DNA from: VGWB01 sp964614245
Lineage (GTDB): Bacteria > Bacteroidota > Ignavibacteria > UBA10030
Length of the DNA stretch: 5,038 bases
Direction of reading: 5' to 3'
Assembly: GCA_964614245.1 (NCBI GenBank)
Contig: CAZTKU010000203.1
Coordinates: forward strand, 1-5,038
The stretch's first letter is position 1. Each line of letters starts with the position of its first letter. The notes under the pieces are model-generated. The model had not been told where the DNA came from and did no database searches. It worked only from the letters and a program-made list of their open reading frames with translations. Both the position numbers and the translations under genes were made by a program. Below are positions 4,956 to 5,038 of this stretch, in pieces.

Positions 4956-5038
4956 TCACTTGTTTTCTATACGTTCCAGAATCTTCTCCATCTCATCCAT
5001 CACGCGGTTCATTTTCTTCATCGTGAGATCGAAGGGCC
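4956..5038 (-). CDS. C-terminal end of an unidentified protein, 5' part beyond the window edge
   Basis: A frame enters from the right edge and stops at TGA (4956-4958), giving 26 residues that end MDEMEKILERIENK. The visible part is highly charged, rich in Met, Glu and Lys, and would form an amphipathic helix or short coiled coil. A start inside the window (ATG at 5019-5021) is possible but has no good ribosome site, so the tail of a longer upstream gene is more likely. It ends 76 nt before the DinB start and reads in the same direction. I do not recognise the family. Confidence 0.5.
   Translation of the reverse strand, partial: PFDLTMKKMNRVMDEMEKILERIENK

Overview
The window looks like chromosomal DNA from a moderately GC-rich bacterium. 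I lean towards the Bacteroidota/Ignavibacteria side of the tree, with limited certainty. Three things point there: a sensor pair of the LytS/LytTR class, two sites close to the Bacteroidota -7 promoter consensus (TAnnTTTG), and a REP-type transposase next to a CCTGWCAGG palindrome. Shine-Dalgarno sites are mixed: strong before the DinB gene, the small membrane gene and the transposase, and poor or absent before the histidine kinase and the response regulator. All seven genes, two of them cut by the window edges, lie on the minus strand, so transcription runs from right to left.

Right part (5038 to 3777): the C-terminal tail of an unidentified gene runs in from the right edge. After it come a DinB/YfiT-like putative metalloenzyme and, 5 nt later, a MocA/MobA-like nucleotidyltransferase. 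The last two are probably co-transcribed.

Centre (3776 to 641): a 115-nt intergenic region carries a candidate promoter and a 15-bp imperfect direct repeat with a 21-bp period. It precedes a compact four-gene signalling operon: a 120-aa four-helix membrane protein; a LiaF-like protein whose N-terminal half is a paralogue of it; a LytS/YehU-type sensor histidine kinase; and a LytTR response regulator. The first three genes are separated by only 3-4 nt. The expected circuit is LiaF-like membrane proteins modulating the kinase, which phosphorylates the LytTR regulator, which may then bind the direct repeat and autoregulate the operon. The gene content resembles the Firmicutes liaIFSR envelope-stress module, but with a LytS/LytTR pair in place of LiaS/LiaR.

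Left part (640 to 1): a perfect 12-bp inverted repeat lies 2 nt past the regulator's stop codon. Beyond it is a REP-associated tyrosine (HUH) transposase that runs off the left edge. It is visibly more AT-rich than the rest, which suggests acquired DNA. No RNA genes, CRISPR arrays or intrinsic terminators were found, and no gene-free stretch exceeds 300 bases.
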